The notes: generated from the letters alone by a model not told the origin. A DNA stretch of 64,000 nt from Paraglaciecola arctica BSs20135 (GCF_000314995.1 NZ_BAEO01000029.1:1-64000), one strand, 5' to 3'. Shown: positions 10,638 to 20,095, counted from the stretch's first letter. Translations and numbers: made by a program.

Positions 10638-11078
10638 TTAAGTTTTATTCTTCAGAAATCTGTTTTTATTCTCTGTACTAGGCAACATACAGCTGTCGTA
10701 TTTACCAAATAAAGAGTATCGATTAAGGGCGATGCGATCATAAAACCAGTTTCTTATGCCTTTAGCGATAATTTTGAATATATACAATAATCGCCATGGT
10801 ATTGGGAGTTTATTTATAACATTTAAAAATGCGTCACTTTTGTCAAAAACTTGATTACCTTCGACGTACAACATCGTATCAAAATGCTCGGTTGGCATTT
10901 TAAAGTGACCTAATATACTTTGACCTTCGGGTGATTGAACGCTACATAATTTAAAACGCTGTTGTTTATCGAACCTAATGATAAATCGACTCCAAACATT
11001 ACAGAGCTTGCAAACACCATCAAATAAAATGACGCAATCATTTTCAGCAATGTTAGGTGGGAGTTTTTTAATAGTCAT
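10638..11078 (-). CDS. DCC-family (DUF393) thiol-disulfide oxidoreductase-like protein
   Basis: A 146-residue cytoplasmic protein of the DCC/DUF393 family, named for its Asp-x-x-Cys-x-x-Cys start. It shows VILFDGVCKLCNVW, with the two cysteines at about residues 23 and 26, then FIIRFDKQQRFKLCSVQSPEG, and the C-terminal W-R-L-L-Y with FYDRIALNRYSLFGKYDSC. The ATG at 11078 is preceded by AGGAG and preferred over a GTG two codons earlier. It lies 32 bp downstream of the DoxX-like gene on the same strand, a pairing often seen for these families. Its biochemical role is not established. Confidence 0.82.
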   Translation of the reverse strand: MTIKKLPPNIAENDCVILFDGVCKLCNVWSRFIIRFDKQQRFKLCSVQSPEGQSILGHFKMPTEHFDTMLYVEGNQVFDKSDAFLNVINKLPIPWRLLYIFKIIAKGIRNWFYDRIALNRYSLFGKYDSCMLPSTENKNRFLKNKT

Positions 11079-11110
11079 AAACACTCCTCATTATTGACCA
11101 TACCTTAAGG

Positions 11111-11500
11111 TTAAAGTGATTTATTTTTGTTAGTTTCATTCAATAAAATAAGGCTAAAACCTATTAAGGCAATATTCGTGGTAACGGGGTTAAATGCTTC
11201 AATCAAAATAAGAGGCTGCAAAACAGCAACAAAGCCTAATAATCCAGTTAGTCCGATAATATTTAACAAAATAATGGCTTTGGAACGATACAAAATAAAA
11301 AATAACACGCCAAAAATAACTTCCCCTACCCCAGCTGATTTTGTCACCCAATAAGAAAGCTCACTTGATAAACCTATACTCGCCGTCATCGCTTTTTCCA
11401 ATGGTGCAATATGAATAAGTTTTGGAAAAATCCCATGATATAACCAACTAAATGAAATGATAAAACGTGCAATTTGTATTGATGACAAGGTTAACCTCAT
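11111..11500 (-). CDS. DoxX-like integral membrane protein
   Basis: A 129-residue membrane protein with four predicted helices: about 6-24, 50-69, 72-95 and 100-122. Small hydrophobic proteins of the DoxX-like superfamily have this pattern, with a His (LYHGIFPKL) after the first helix and a Gly-Glu pair (GVGEVIFG) in the second. Function is uncertain; relatives are linked to redox and thiol metabolism, which fits the DCC-family gene just downstream. It is the first gene of the apparent two-gene operon. Family membership is inferred from topology and motif pattern. Confidence 0.65.
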   Translation of the reverse strand: MRLTLSSIQIARFIISFSWLYHGIFPKLIHIAPLEKAMTASIGLSSELSYWVTKSAGVGEVIFGVLFFILYRSKAIILLNIIGLTGLLGFVAVLQPLILIEAFNPVTTNIALIGFSLILLNETNKNKSL

Positions 11501-11703
11501 GATTTATTAACTTCAGACTGAATCACTATTTCATGTAAAAAATACACTATAAAAAACGACACCTGTTATTTGTAATATACAGCACAACTTGCTTCTGAAT
11601 GAGAAATTATCATGATTGACTTGATAAGTTCTAAAGGGGAGTTTAACAACACACCATGATAACTCCGCTGCAGCACATAAAACGTTTTGTTTGTGATAAC
11701 ACA

Positions 11704-11820
11704 ACACTGATTGAAAAATAATTAGCTACAAATTGAACTTATGCTGATACACCCCCTCTGAGTATATAGTTTTTATGTGTGTTCTCATTTTAAGCCTGAT
11801 TTATATCAGGCTTTTTTTTT
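11704..11820 (+). repeat. Duplicated terminator element, copy B (candidate small RNA)
   Basis: Second copy of the element at 9376-9489, in the same orientation, ending in AAGCCTGAT/ATCAGGCTT plus nine T's (11792-11820). The two copies differ at scattered positions, such as AACAACAAATT versus AGCTACAAATT. The loops differ (TTT versus TTAT) while both stems are intact. The pair encloses the solute-binding/DCC/DoxX genes. The surrounding gap 11501-12000 contains nothing else recognisable. Confidence 0.6.
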
Positions 11821-12000
11821 ACTATTTTTCGACTTTACGGCTAAAAATACTTTTCCTTGCTTCCATAACATATTCACTGCATTGTTCACTGGAACTGCGC
11901 TTGCAGACACAAGCAATTAAAGTTTCAGCTCTCCTTTCAGATTTAAAGCACTTGCAAATTTAAAACCAACTAATACTGTCTACTTTCTATCAAACTTGAA

Positions 12001-12066
12001 TGTCCGATTGAATATAGCGGACACTTTTATTGTCCGAACGGACACTTCAAAACAATAATTGGACAC
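12001..12066. promoter_or_regulatory. TGTCCG/CGGACA inverted repeats, likely enhancer sites
   Basis: Two inverted repeats of the same hexamer lie in tandem: TGTCCG (12001-12006) with CGGACA (12018-12023), spacer 11; and TGTCCG (12031-12036) with CGGACA (12039-12044), spacer 2. A further GGACAC is at 12061-12066. They sit roughly 85-140 bp upstream of the sigma-54 promoter, the normal distance for activator binding sites. The natural candidate to bind is the regulator encoded at 16850-18208. Confidence 0.6.
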
Positions 12067-12128
12067 TGAAATTATTCAAAGTGCAAATATAATTCAATAA
12101 AAACAGTGGGTTATGAACATTATAATTA

Positions 12129-12145
12129 TTGGCACACTCTTCGCA
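12129..12145 (+). promoter_or_regulatory. Sigma-54 (RpoN) promoter of the export operon
   Basis: TTGGCAC-ACTCT-TCGCA keeps the invariant GG (12131-12132) and GC (12143-12144) separated by exactly 10 bp, with only one departure in the -12 element (TCGC for TTGC). The predicted transcript start at about 12155 excludes the longer GTG-started frame at 12106 and supports translation from the ATG at 12175 or 12181. Confidence 0.7.
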
Positions 12146-12174
12146 ATACTCCGTATACAAAACAACACCGTGAA

Positions 12175-13449
12175 ATGAATATGATTAACTCTACAGACGG
12201 ACAAGACCAAGTAATACCCAAAATGGCAAGTAATAAACCTTGGGGTAAAATAGTTGCGGGCACTATTATTTTTACAGCCTCGGTGTGGTTTATATTACCC
12301 ACTTTAAGTCAATGGACAGGTGGCGTTCCAAGCGTTGAACCACAGACAATTACTCGTTCTGAAGTATTTAACGGCACACTAATTCGAGATGTCGCGGTTA
12401 ATGGAAAACTAGTTGCAGCAAACGCCCCTACCCTATACAGCTCCGAATCAGGACAAGTTACCTTGTTAGCTAAGCCTGGTGACATCGTTAAAGAAGGAGC
12501 GATCGTCGCAATAGTATTGAGTCCAGAATTACAATCAACCATTAAACAAGCGACCGCAAAATTAGAAAGTCTAAAAATTGATGCTAGTCGAGGTGAGTTA
12601 AATGATCTTGAGTCGAAACTTGATTTAGAACGTATTCTTGATACTGCGAGTATTCGCATTAATGCCAGTAACCGAGAACTGGCTCGCGCTGAGCTTTCTT
12701 TTAAAAAACAAGTCATCAGTGAGATCGATTTGGTCAGCAAGCGTGATGCAAAACTCGAAAGTGAATTATTGTTCAAACATGCAGAAAAACGGGTTGAATT
12801 GGCGAAAAAACGCCTTGAATTTGAAAATAAAACTCGTGATTTTTCAGTTAAAAGCCAACAGCTGATCGTTGATGAACTACAACGTCGCGTTGAACTACTA
12901 AAAGTTCGCGCTCCCGTTAATGGCGTTGTGGGTAACTGGTTAGTACAAAAAAAAGAGAGAGTAAATGATACTCAGGCCATTATGACAATTGTTGATTTAA
13001 GCCATTATGAAGCTGAACTCAATGTGCCAGAGTTTTACGCTGATGATTTAGGACTCGGTCTTGATGTACAAATGAAAATTGCTGGAAAATCACTTATTGG
13101 CAAAGTGATCTCAATCTCGCCAGAAGTGAAAAATAGTCAAGTGATGGTAAAAGTCTCGGTTGATAACCTTTCTGACATTCAGTTACGTCAAAACCAACGA
13201 CTCAATGCACGTATAGAATTTGAAAAGAAAGAAAATGTACTAATGGTAAAACGTGGCAGTTTTTTAGCGAGTCATGGCGGGCAAGCTGCTTATGTGATCA
13301 ATGGCGAACAGGCTTACCAAAAACCAATCACTATAGGTTCACAAAGTGTTGAATTTATTGAAATAACATCCGGATTAAACGCAGGTGACAGCATCATTAT
13401 TTCTTCAACTGAAAAGTTTGATACTCACTCGACCATCTTATTAAATTAA
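12175..13449 (+). CDS. Periplasmic adaptor (membrane-fusion/HlyD-family) subunit of an ABC exporter
   Basis: A 424-residue membrane-fusion protein that should link an inner-membrane ABC transporter to an outer-membrane channel. One N-terminal membrane anchor is visible (GKIVAGTIIFTASVWFILP, about residues 23-41). It is followed by a biotinyl-lipoyl half (VTLLAKPGDIVKEGAIVAIV), a long alpha-helical hairpin rich in K, E and L (about 125-260), the second lipoyl half (VRAPVNGVVGNWLV), beta-barrel (VDLSHYEAELNVPEFYADDLGLG) and membrane-proximal domains. The start is placed at 12175 because the sigma-54 promoter lies downstream of the longer GTG frame; ATG 12181 is equally possible. First gene of a probable six-gene operon. 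No TolC-like gene follows. Confidence 0.85.
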   Translation: MNMINSTDGQDQVIPKMASNKPWGKIVAGTIIFTASVWFILPTLSQWTGGVPSVEPQTITRSEVFNGTLIRDVAVNGKLVAANAPTLYSSESGQVTLLAKPGDIVKEGAIVAIVLSPELQSTIKQATAKLESLKIDASRGELNDLESKLDLERILDTASIRINASNRELARAELSFKKQVISEIDLVSKRDAKLESELLFKHAEKRVELAKKRLEFENKTRDFSVKSQQLIVDELQRRVELLKVRAPVNGVVGNWLVQKKERVNDTQAIMTIVDLSHYEAELNVPEFYADDLGLGLDVQMKIAGKSLIGKVISISPEVKNSQVMVKVSVDNLSDIQLRQNQRLNARIEFEKKENVLMVKRGSFLASHGGQAAYVINGEQAYQKPITIGSQSVEFIEITSGLNAGDSIIISSTEKFDTHSTILLN

Positions 13450-13515
13450 TCATCATATTAATAAATATACGAACAAAACTAATTAGCTCGATAAAAACAT
13501 TATTTAGGAAAAACT

Positions 13516-14229
13516 ATGCTTAACATGAATAACATTAGCCGAATTTACCGCAGCGACACTATTCAAACACATGCGTTGCGCGACTTTAATTTACAAGTAA
13601 ACGCCGGCGAATTTGTAGCCGTAACTGGGCCTTCAGGCTCTGGAAAGTCAACATTCTTAAATGTCGCAGGCTTATTGGATAGCTTTGATGAAGGTTCATA
13701 CGAGCTTGATGGAGTCAATATTCAAGGACTAGGTGATGACGAGCTATCACGACTACGTAATGAAAAAATTGGCTTTATTTTTCAAAATTATAATCTCATT
13801 CCAGATTTCACATTGTTTGATAATATTGATATGCCATTACGCTATCGCAGTTTTAATGCAGCTGAACGTAAGCGCCGCATTTCTAATGCCTTAGAGCAAG
13901 TGGGTTTAGCCAGCCGTAGCAATTATTTACCGAGTCAATTATCAGGTGGACAACAACAACGTGTTGCCATCGCACGAGCACTTGCAGGGGAACCCAAAAT
14001 ACTATTAGCCGATGAACCAACAGGTAATCTCGATTCGCTCATGGCCCGCCAGGTAATGGAATTACTACATACTTTAAATGAAGCAGGTAGCACCATCATT
14101 ATGGTAACCCACGATCCAGATCAAGCCCGCGCAATTGGCCGTAATGTGCAAGTTATAGACGGCCAAATTACCGATCATAGTGTCTACGCCCCAGTTAATA
14201 ACAACGCGCCTATCGAAGTTAAGGCTTAA
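13516..14229 (+). CDS. ABC transporter ATPase, MacB/LolD type
   Basis: A 237-residue ATP-binding subunit. Walker A is GPSGSGKST (about 38-46), Q-loop [12 protein letters not shown] (about 87-98), the signature [17 protein letters not shown] (about 139-155), Walker [10 protein letters not shown] with the catalytic Glu, and switch His in MVTHD. This is the mechanotransmission class (MacB, LolD, FtsE), which pairs with FtsX-type permeases exactly like the two that follow. It energises periplasmic work or export and does not pump substrate through the membrane by itself. It lies 9 bp upstream of the first permease. Confidence 0.93.
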   Translation: MLNMNNISRIYRSDTIQTHALRDFNLQVNAGEFVAVTGPSGSGKSTFLNVAGLLDSFDEGSYELDGVNIQGLGDDELSRLRNEKIGFIFQNYNLIPDFTLFDNIDMPLRYRSFNAAERKRRISNALEQVGLASRSNYLPSQLSGGQQQRVAIARALAGEPKILLADEPTGNLDSLMARQVMELLHTLNEAGSTIIMVTHDPDQARAIGRNVQVIDGQITDHSVYAPVNNNAPIEVKA

Positions 14230-14238
14230 GGATCCGTA

Positions 14239-15528
14239 ATGGAAATGTTTAACTATTATTTTAAACTGAGTATCCGCAACTTAATACGTAACCGCTTGTT
14301 TTTCATCTTAATGATATCGACACTAGCTGTAGGTGTGGGCGTATTTTTGGCTAACATTGCGATCATTAAATCGATGTCATCTGATCCTATTCCCTATAAA
14401 AGCAAGAATATATTTAATGTGTCATTAAATATTTGGCCTAACGATACACCAGATGCAGAACTTATTGAAATTATGCGTTATGACGACGCTATGCACCTTT
14501 TAAAAAACAATATAGCGACTCACACTATGGTGCACTATCAATCTCAAGTATACACACGAGATATTGACTCAACTAACCTCACTCGCCATCAAGCGGTTGT
14601 GCGTGCCACAACTCCTGGATTCTTCCCTCTAACAGATGCTCCTTTTGCATTTGGTGGCAGCTGGCAGCAAGACCGAGCCAAACAAATAGTTATTGGCGAT
14701 ACGTTAAATCAACAAATTTTTGGTGGTGGTAACAGCGTAGGTAAAACACTTGAAATAGACGGAAAACCATTTGAAATTGTTGGTGTACTCAAACCATGGG
14801 AGTTAAAACCTTTATTTTATCATGCAGAAGATGGTCAAAAATTTACAACCACGGATGATATTTACGCACCAATTGAAACCGCAATGGATAATGAATGGGT
14901 TGTTAATGTAAGAAGTTCAGCAACAGAACGTAGTGACTCAGTATCTGACAATCGTGGAAAAAACGTATTTTTTATCCAAACTTTTGTACAGCTTGATAAC
15001 CAACAGCAAAAAAATGCAATGCAACAGTATATTGATAATTATTCACAACATAGGCAGCAACAAGGTGAATATTTACGAGCCAACGACAATCGTTTATTAG
15101 ATGTAAATCAATGGCTTAAACATAAAGAAGTGGTTGATGAACGTATGTTAGCATTTGCTTTAGCGACATCATTATTTTTAGCCGTATGTATTTTTAACGC
15201 AAGTAGTCTGCTACTCGCCCGTTATCATAGTGCCCGCTTTGAAACAGGATTAAGACGTGCAGTAGGCGCGCGAATGAAAGATGTATTTTACCAAGGGCTA
15301 GTAGAAAGTGTATTAGTGGGAGTGTGTTGTGCCATTCTTGCCTTATTATTTGGCTGGATCTTCTTACAAATTTCAATAACGTTATTCCCAGCCCTTGAAC
15401 ATACCAGTGATATAGACGCCCCTCTCATTATTATCGGTATTGGCATTGCACTGGTTACGTCCTTTATCAGCATGCTTTACCCGTTAATTCGTTCGTGTAG
15501 AACACCTTTATCCACCACATTAAAGTAA
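14239..15528 (+). CDS. FtsX/MacB-type ABC transporter permease, first subunit
   Basis: A 429-residue permease with MacB topology: N-terminal helix (LIRNRLFFILMISTLAVGVGV, about 17-37), a large periplasmic MacB-PCD-like domain (about 45-300), and three C-terminal helices (about 305-330, 350-378, 395-415). LRRAVGARMKDVFYQGLVESVLVG is the conserved FtsX cytoplasmic coupling segment. The partner permease follows after 9 bp, so the complex is probably a heterodimer plus two ATPases. The substrate cannot be read from the sequence. Confidence 0.88.
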   Translation: MEMFNYYFKLSIRNLIRNRLFFILMISTLAVGVGVFLANIAIIKSMSSDPIPYKSKNIFNVSLNIWPNDTPDAELIEIMRYDDAMHLLKNNIATHTMVHYQSQVYTRDIDSTNLTRHQAVVRATTPGFFPLTDAPFAFGGSWQQDRAKQIVIGDTLNQQIFGGGNSVGKTLEIDGKPFEIVGVLKPWELKPLFYHAEDGQKFTTTDDIYAPIETAMDNEWVVNVRSSATERSDSVSDNRGKNVFFIQTFVQLDNQQQKNAMQQYIDNYSQHRQQQGEYLRANDNRLLDVNQWLKHKEVVDERMLAFALATSLFLAVCIFNASSLLLARYHSARFETGLRRAVGARMKDVFYQGLVESVLVGVCCAILALLFGWIFLQISITLFPALEHTSDIDAPLIIIGIGIALVTSFISMLYPLIRSCRTPLSTTLK

Positions 15529-15537
15529 GGCATTATT

Positions 15538-16776
15538 ATGAATATTAAAGCTCTATTAAAAGCATTACGTCTTCGTAAATTCGCCACCGGCCTTTTACTA
15601 TTACAACTAAGCTTAACCATTGGTTTAATGGTCAATACGGTTATTTTAACCAACACTGCCATTGAAAAGTTAAAAAAACCGCTCATGTTCGATGTGGAGC
15701 AACTTATTAGCGTAGATTTAATTCCCACTTCAGGGGCGTTTAGAGATACAGATTATTATCGCTCAATCACTAATCAAGATATTGCTAAAATAACGGCAAT
15801 AGATGGGGTTATCAGTGCCGCACATTACAACCAATTACCCATTCAACGAGGCGGTTGGAACGGCAACATGCAAGCAGCTGATTTCCCCGAAGACGCGGTT
15901 TTACCCAGAGAGTTACAGTTTGTACCTCAGTTTTACAGTAGCAAAATTGGTCTAGCGAATCTTGGAGTTGAAATTATTGAAGGTAGAGCATTAAACGATG
16001 CAGACGATATAACGACTGATTTTTACACCCCAGGAAAGCGTAGCGAAATTGAACAAAATATAGTGGTCACTGAATCTTTAGCAAAAGCTGTTTTTCCAAA
16101 TAAATCGGCTGTAGGAGAACTAACAAACAATGGTCGAGTGGTCGGTGTAGCGAGAGATTTTGTCATCAGCCCAACTTCCAAAGGCAATGCAAAGTACTTT
16201 GCTTTTTTTGGTAATTTTATGTATTCCCAGTCAGATTTTACCCAACATTATATTGTTCGTGTTGAACCGGGAAAAGTTGCACAAGTACAAACTAAATTAC
16301 GTGATGCGATTTTATCGGTACAAGCAGAACGCGACATTATTCTGATACAGAGCATGACCCAGCGTTTTCAACAGTTTTATAGCCAAGATTCTGGATTAGC
16401 CAGCTTGTTTGCCATGTTGTCTTTATTAATGATTTTAGTGACGATAGTCAGTAGTTTTGCCCATGCACATTTTCATGTTACTCAACAACGTAAATTTATT
16501 GGTATACGCCGTGCGTTAGGAGCCCGTAAAAAAGACATCATGCTTTATGTTTTTAGTGAGAATTGGATATTAAATATTGGTGCGAGTTTACTAGGTATAG
16601 CGACCATGATTGGATTAAACATCGCGTTATCCCAAGTCATCACTATCGAAAAACCAAGCGTATTGCTGTATCTTTTAGCGGTGTTAGTTATATTTATGGC
16701 AGGCTCTTTAGCGACATGGTTTCCAGCCTACAAAACAACAAAAATATCTCCTGTGATCGCCACAAAAACCTTGTGA
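15538..16776 (+). CDS. FtsX/MacB-type ABC transporter permease, second subunit
   Basis: A 412-residue partner permease with the same architecture: an N-terminal helix (LLLLQLSLTIGLMVNTVIL), a periplasmic domain (about 45-285), and three C-terminal helices. GIRRALGARKKDIMLYVFSENWILN is the FtsX coupling motif. It is clearly related to but divergent from the preceding permease, so the heterodimer probably arose by an old duplication. It belongs with the adaptor, ATPase and regulators in one transcription unit; 73 bp separate it from the response regulator. Confidence 0.87.
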   Translation: MNIKALLKALRLRKFATGLLLLQLSLTIGLMVNTVILTNTAIEKLKKPLMFDVEQLISVDLIPTSGAFRDTDYYRSITNQDIAKITAIDGVISAAHYNQLPIQRGGWNGNMQAADFPEDAVLPRELQFVPQFYSSKIGLANLGVEIIEGRALNDADDITTDFYTPGKRSEIEQNIVVTESLAKAVFPNKSAVGELTNNGRVVGVARDFVISPTSKGNAKYFAFFGNFMYSQSDFTQHYIVRVEPGKVAQVQTKLRDAILSVQAERDIILIQSMTQRFQQFYSQDSGLASLFAMLSLLMILVTIVSSFAHAHFHVTQQRKFIGIRRALGARKKDIMLYVFSENWILNIGASLLGIATMIGLNIALSQVITIEKPSVLLYLLAVLVIFMAGSLATWFPAYKTTKISPVIATKTL

Positions 16777-16849
16777 AAAATAGTGAGTTGCCACCAAATG
16801 TGGCAACAAATACTAAAAAAGCTCTAAAAATAAATATAGGATTGAGAAA

Positions 16850-18208
16850 GTGAAACGCATATTAGTGGTAGATGACAATCCTGATATTTTAGACGCATTA
16901 GATTTATTACTTAGCTTGCATGACTATCAAGTCAGCACAGCTAATACCATTAAAGATGCCGTATTGACTGCGAATAATCTACGTATTGATCTAATCATCC
17001 AAGACATGAATTTTAGTCAAGGTACAACCTCTGGTGATGAGGGGAAATCTCTTTTTTATAAACTTAAAGACATCGCACCTAGCACTCCCGTAATTGTAAT
17101 CACCGCCTGGAGCCAACTTGAGACAGCCATTGAATTGGTTAAAGCAGGCGCGACTGACTACTTACCTAAACCATGGAATGATACAAAGCTGCTCGAACTT
17201 ATCGCGGCTAACATTAATACTAACGTAGTCGGATCAACTAAAACAATCATTGCTAAGCAAGGGCAATCTTCTACTTTTATTGTTGAAAGTCAGCCAATGA
17301 AACAACTCATTGCGATGGCAGGCAAAGTCGCCAGCAGTGACATCAGCGTATTCATTACCGGAGCTAACGGCAGCGGTAAAGAACGCGTTGCCGATTATAT
17401 TCATCAACATTCGACCCGCAGCGCTAATCCGTTTATCAAAGTGAACATGGGTGCTCTGGCGAGTGAATTAATGGAAGCCGAGTTGTTTGGTGCCGAAAAA
17501 GGCGCCTACACGGGTGCAACAACAACCCGAATAGGTCGTTTTGAAGCCGCTAATGGCGGTACATTATTTTTAGATGAAATAGGTAACTTGTCTTTAGCCG
17601 GGCAAATGAAGTTATTACGGGTTTTGCAAACAGGTCAATTCGAGCGAGTTGGTTCAAGCAATACAATCAGTGTCGATGTACGTGTGATTAGCGCAACCAA
17701 CAGTGACTTAACACAAGCTATTGCTGACAACTTATTCCGAGAGGACTTGTATTATCGCCTCAACGTAGTAGAGCTACATCTACCGCCGCTGGCGCTACGT
17801 CAAGATGACATCATTCCACTGGCTCGCCACTTTGTATCAGGCAGTCATCAACTTAGTGATATCACCGCTCAACTACTCAAACAACAGCCTTGGCCGGGGA
17901 ATGTACGCGAGCTAGAAAATCATTGCCAACGTGCCATGGTGTTATGTAATGATCAGCTGTTGCTACCTGAACATTTTATGTTAGTAGAACCAACCAATAG
18001 TAAGCAGAGCGCTTTGCCTGATGTTTTATCAAGTACTTCATTAAAAGTTGAAGACGACAAAACGAATTTAAAGGCCGTGTTAGATAAACATCAATGGGTC
18101 ATAACAAGAGCAGCCAGTGAACTAGGTTTAAGCAGACAAGCGCTATATCGGCGTATTGAGAAATATCAACTCAGTCAGCCACCTCTACCTTCTCAAAACG
18201 AGCACTAA
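16850..18208 (+). CDS. Sigma-54-dependent response regulator (NtrC family)
   Basis: A 452-residue three-domain activator. The receiver domain (1-120) has VVDDNPD and the phosphoacceptor Asp at about 52 (IIQDMNFS). The AAA+ domain (about 145-375) has Walker A TGANGSGKE, the sigma-54 contact loop as GAYTGA (a known variant of GAFTGA), and Walker B GGTLFLDEIG. The C-terminal Fis-type HTH is VITRAASELGLSRQALYRRIEK. GTG start with upstream GAGAAAG. It should activate the sigma-54 promoter at 12129 through the TGTCCG sites, closing an autoregulatory loop. The kinase gene follows immediately. Confidence 0.92.
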   Translation: MKRILVVDDNPDILDALDLLLSLHDYQVSTANTIKDAVLTANNLRIDLIIQDMNFSQGTTSGDEGKSLFYKLKDIAPSTPVIVITAWSQLETAIELVKAGATDYLPKPWNDTKLLELIAANINTNVVGSTKTIIAKQGQSSTFIVESQPMKQLIAMAGKVASSDISVFITGANGSGKERVADYIHQHSTRSANPFIKVNMGALASELMEAELFGAEKGAYTGATTTRIGRFEAANGGTLFLDEIGNLSLAGQMKLLRVLQTGQFERVGSSNTISVDVRVISATNSDLTQAIADNLFREDLYYRLNVVELHLPPLALRQDDIIPLARHFVSGSHQLSDITAQLLKQQPWPGNVRELENHCQRAMVLCNDQLLLPEHFMLVEPTNSKQSALPDVLSSTSLKVEDDKTNLKAVLDKHQWVITRAASELGLSRQALYRRIEKYQLSQPPLPSQNEH

Positions 18209-19483
18209 ATGCGACTCATTATTTCATTAGGGTTATTACATGCCACATTAATGTTCTTGGTGTACTTTTTTGCAGCGCAACATCCTATTTATATCAGTCT
18301 GTTGTTAGCCGTTGCATTGCTAGTGTCATTCTTATTATTGCGTAAGCAATATAAACGCCATCAAACTATTTTATTGAGTTTAGATCACGGCCTGCAAAGC
18401 CTGCGTGACAATGACTTTTCAGTTAGTCTCAATCATCAAAAAGAAGCGAGTTACAATTCACTTATCGATGCATTTAATCAAACCAGTGATAAATTGCGGG
18501 ACGAACGACAACGCCTTTATCAACGTGAAATGATGTTAGACAAAGTACTGAATGCTTCACCTATGGTGACCATATTAGTTGACCACCGCGACACTATTAT
18601 TTTCACTAATAACAGTGCACAACAAGCCTTTGAATTAAACGGTTCGATTGTTGGATGCCAATGGACCACACTAGTTAAATCATTAGCCCCAGAGTTTCAA
18701 CATGCGTTGAATCATCATGGTGAATCTATTTTCACCTTAACTGACAGTCAAGGCACAAGGCAGGCATGGCACGTGACTAATTCAAACGTGACAATTCATC
18801 AAGCCCCGCACCAATTGTTTCTACTTAAAACCATTACCCAAGAATTATCTAAACAAGAAGTCGTCACATGGAAAAAAGTCATCAGTGTCATCAGCCACGA
18901 ACTGAATAACTCCATAGCTCCCATTAGTTCTATGTGCCACAGCGGTGAGTTAATTGCTAAAAACTTAGACGAGCCCAAACTAAACCGCGTATTTAATACC
19001 ATTAGCCGCAGAGTAAACCACCTCAACGACTTTATTAAAGGCTATGCCACACTCACTAAAATAAAACTTCCCAACAAACACCCTATTGACTGGCAGACAT
19101 TAACGGAACAACTACAAACACTGTATCCATTCACACTGACAACCCCATTGCCAGACTCAACACTACATGCCGATCTAGCTCAGCTTGAACAAGTGTTTAT
19201 TAATATTTTAAAAAATGCCCATGAAGCAGACCAAACAAAAAATGTTTCTATGGCATTTAAAGATACAAGTAACGCCCTTGAGATTACGATAAATGATAAT
19301 GGTAGTGGCATGTCGGCAGAAGTGATCCAAAATGCACTGTTACCTTTTTATTCGACCAAACACTCTGGCACTGGACTTGGCTTAGCACTATGCCGTGAAG
19401 TAATTGAAGCTCATCAGGGTAAGTTAGTGTTTAACAATCGTGCGCAAGGCGGACTGTGTGTATTATTCATTTTACCAAAATGA
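18209..19483 (+). CDS. Membrane sensor histidine kinase (NtrB-like)
   Basis: A 424-residue kinase whose ATG directly follows the regulator's stop codon, so the two are co-translated. Two closely spaced N-terminal helices (about 1-22 and 27-45) leave almost no periplasmic domain. A short HAMP-like stretch and a PAS-like domain (about 110-215, with PMVTILVDHRDTIIFTNN) follow. The H-box is VISHELNNSIAPI, the N-box ILKNAHEA, G1 DNGSGM and G2 GTGLGLAL. The tiny external loop suggests it senses something in the membrane or cytoplasm, possibly envelope stress or the transporter's state; this is inference. Confidence 0.9.
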   Translation: MRLIISLGLLHATLMFLVYFFAAQHPIYISLLLAVALLVSFLLLRKQYKRHQTILLSLDHGLQSLRDNDFSVSLNHQKEASYNSLIDAFNQTSDKLRDERQRLYQREMMLDKVLNASPMVTILVDHRDTIIFTNNSAQQAFELNGSIVGCQWTTLVKSLAPEFQHALNHHGESIFTLTDSQGTRQAWHVTNSNVTIHQAPHQLFLLKTITQELSKQEVVTWKKVISVISHELNNSIAPISSMCHSGELIAKNLDEPKLNRVFNTISRRVNHLNDFIKGYATLTKIKLPNKHPIDWQTLTEQLQTLYPFTLTTPLPDSTLHADLAQLEQVFINILKNAHEADQTKNVSMAFKDTSNALEITINDNGSGMSAEVIQNALLPFYSTKHSGTGLGLALCREVIEAHQGKLVFNNRAQGGLCVLFILPK

Positions 19484-19579
19484 ATAATTGAGTTTTAAAT
19501 TACTGCCATTTACAAATAACAGTACAACAGTTCTTTTCTTTGGTTAGAATGCTGCGCTTTAAACTAAACCAGTAACAAC

Positions 19580-20095
19580 ATGCGCCTATTAAAAACTGCG
19601 ATCCATCCTGATGCTGATCCTAACAGCTCCTTTATATTTAGCCGCCAAGCAACTCGCGCGATAGTGTTAAATGGTGAGAACATCCTGATGCTTTATACGC
19701 AGCGCTACCATGATTACACCCTACCCGGTGGTGGTATTGATGAAGGTGAGGATATTATTAAAGGGCTTATTCGAGAGCTCAAAGAAGAAACAGGTGCTAA
19801 AGGCATTACTGATATTATACCTTTTGGCCGCTATGAAGAGTTTCGTCCTTGGTATAAAGATAACTTTAATACAATACACATGAATTCATATTGCTTTACT
19901 TGCAGCGTGCACGATGAGTTAGGCGAAACTCAACTCGAAGATTATGAATTGCACAACGGCATGCGCCCAGTGTGGTTGAATATTCATGACGCCATTAAAC
20001 ACAATGAAGACACCATAAAAAATAGCGACAAAAAAGGCCTGTCTATCGAACGAGAAACCTTTTTACTTAAACTCATTGTTGACGAGTTAATTTAA
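19580..20095 (+). CDS. NUDIX hydrolase
   Basis: A 171-residue Nudix-fold pyrophosphohydrolase. The Nudix box is complete: GGIDEGEDIIKGLIRELKEE plus TG (about residues 50-71), with the metal-binding REL-x-EE-x-G core. The preceding YTLPGGG is typical. Substrate is not predictable; a nucleoside-diphosphate-linked compound or a damaged nucleotide is usual. It stands alone between the two-component operon and the convergent nag genes. Confidence 0.88.
   Translation: MRLLKTAIHPDADPNSSFIFSRQATRAIVLNGENILMLYTQRYHDYTLPGGGIDEGEDIIKGLIRELKEETGAKGITDIIPFGRYEEFRPWYKDNFNTIHMNSYCFTCSVHDELGETQLEDYELHNGMRPVWLNIHDAIKHNEDTIKNSDKKGLSIERETFLLKLIVDELI

Noticed and set aside
12106-12174. Longer GTG-started N-terminus for the membrane-fusion protein
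   Set aside because: The sigma-54 promoter would lie inside this extension, and the added residues show no family character.
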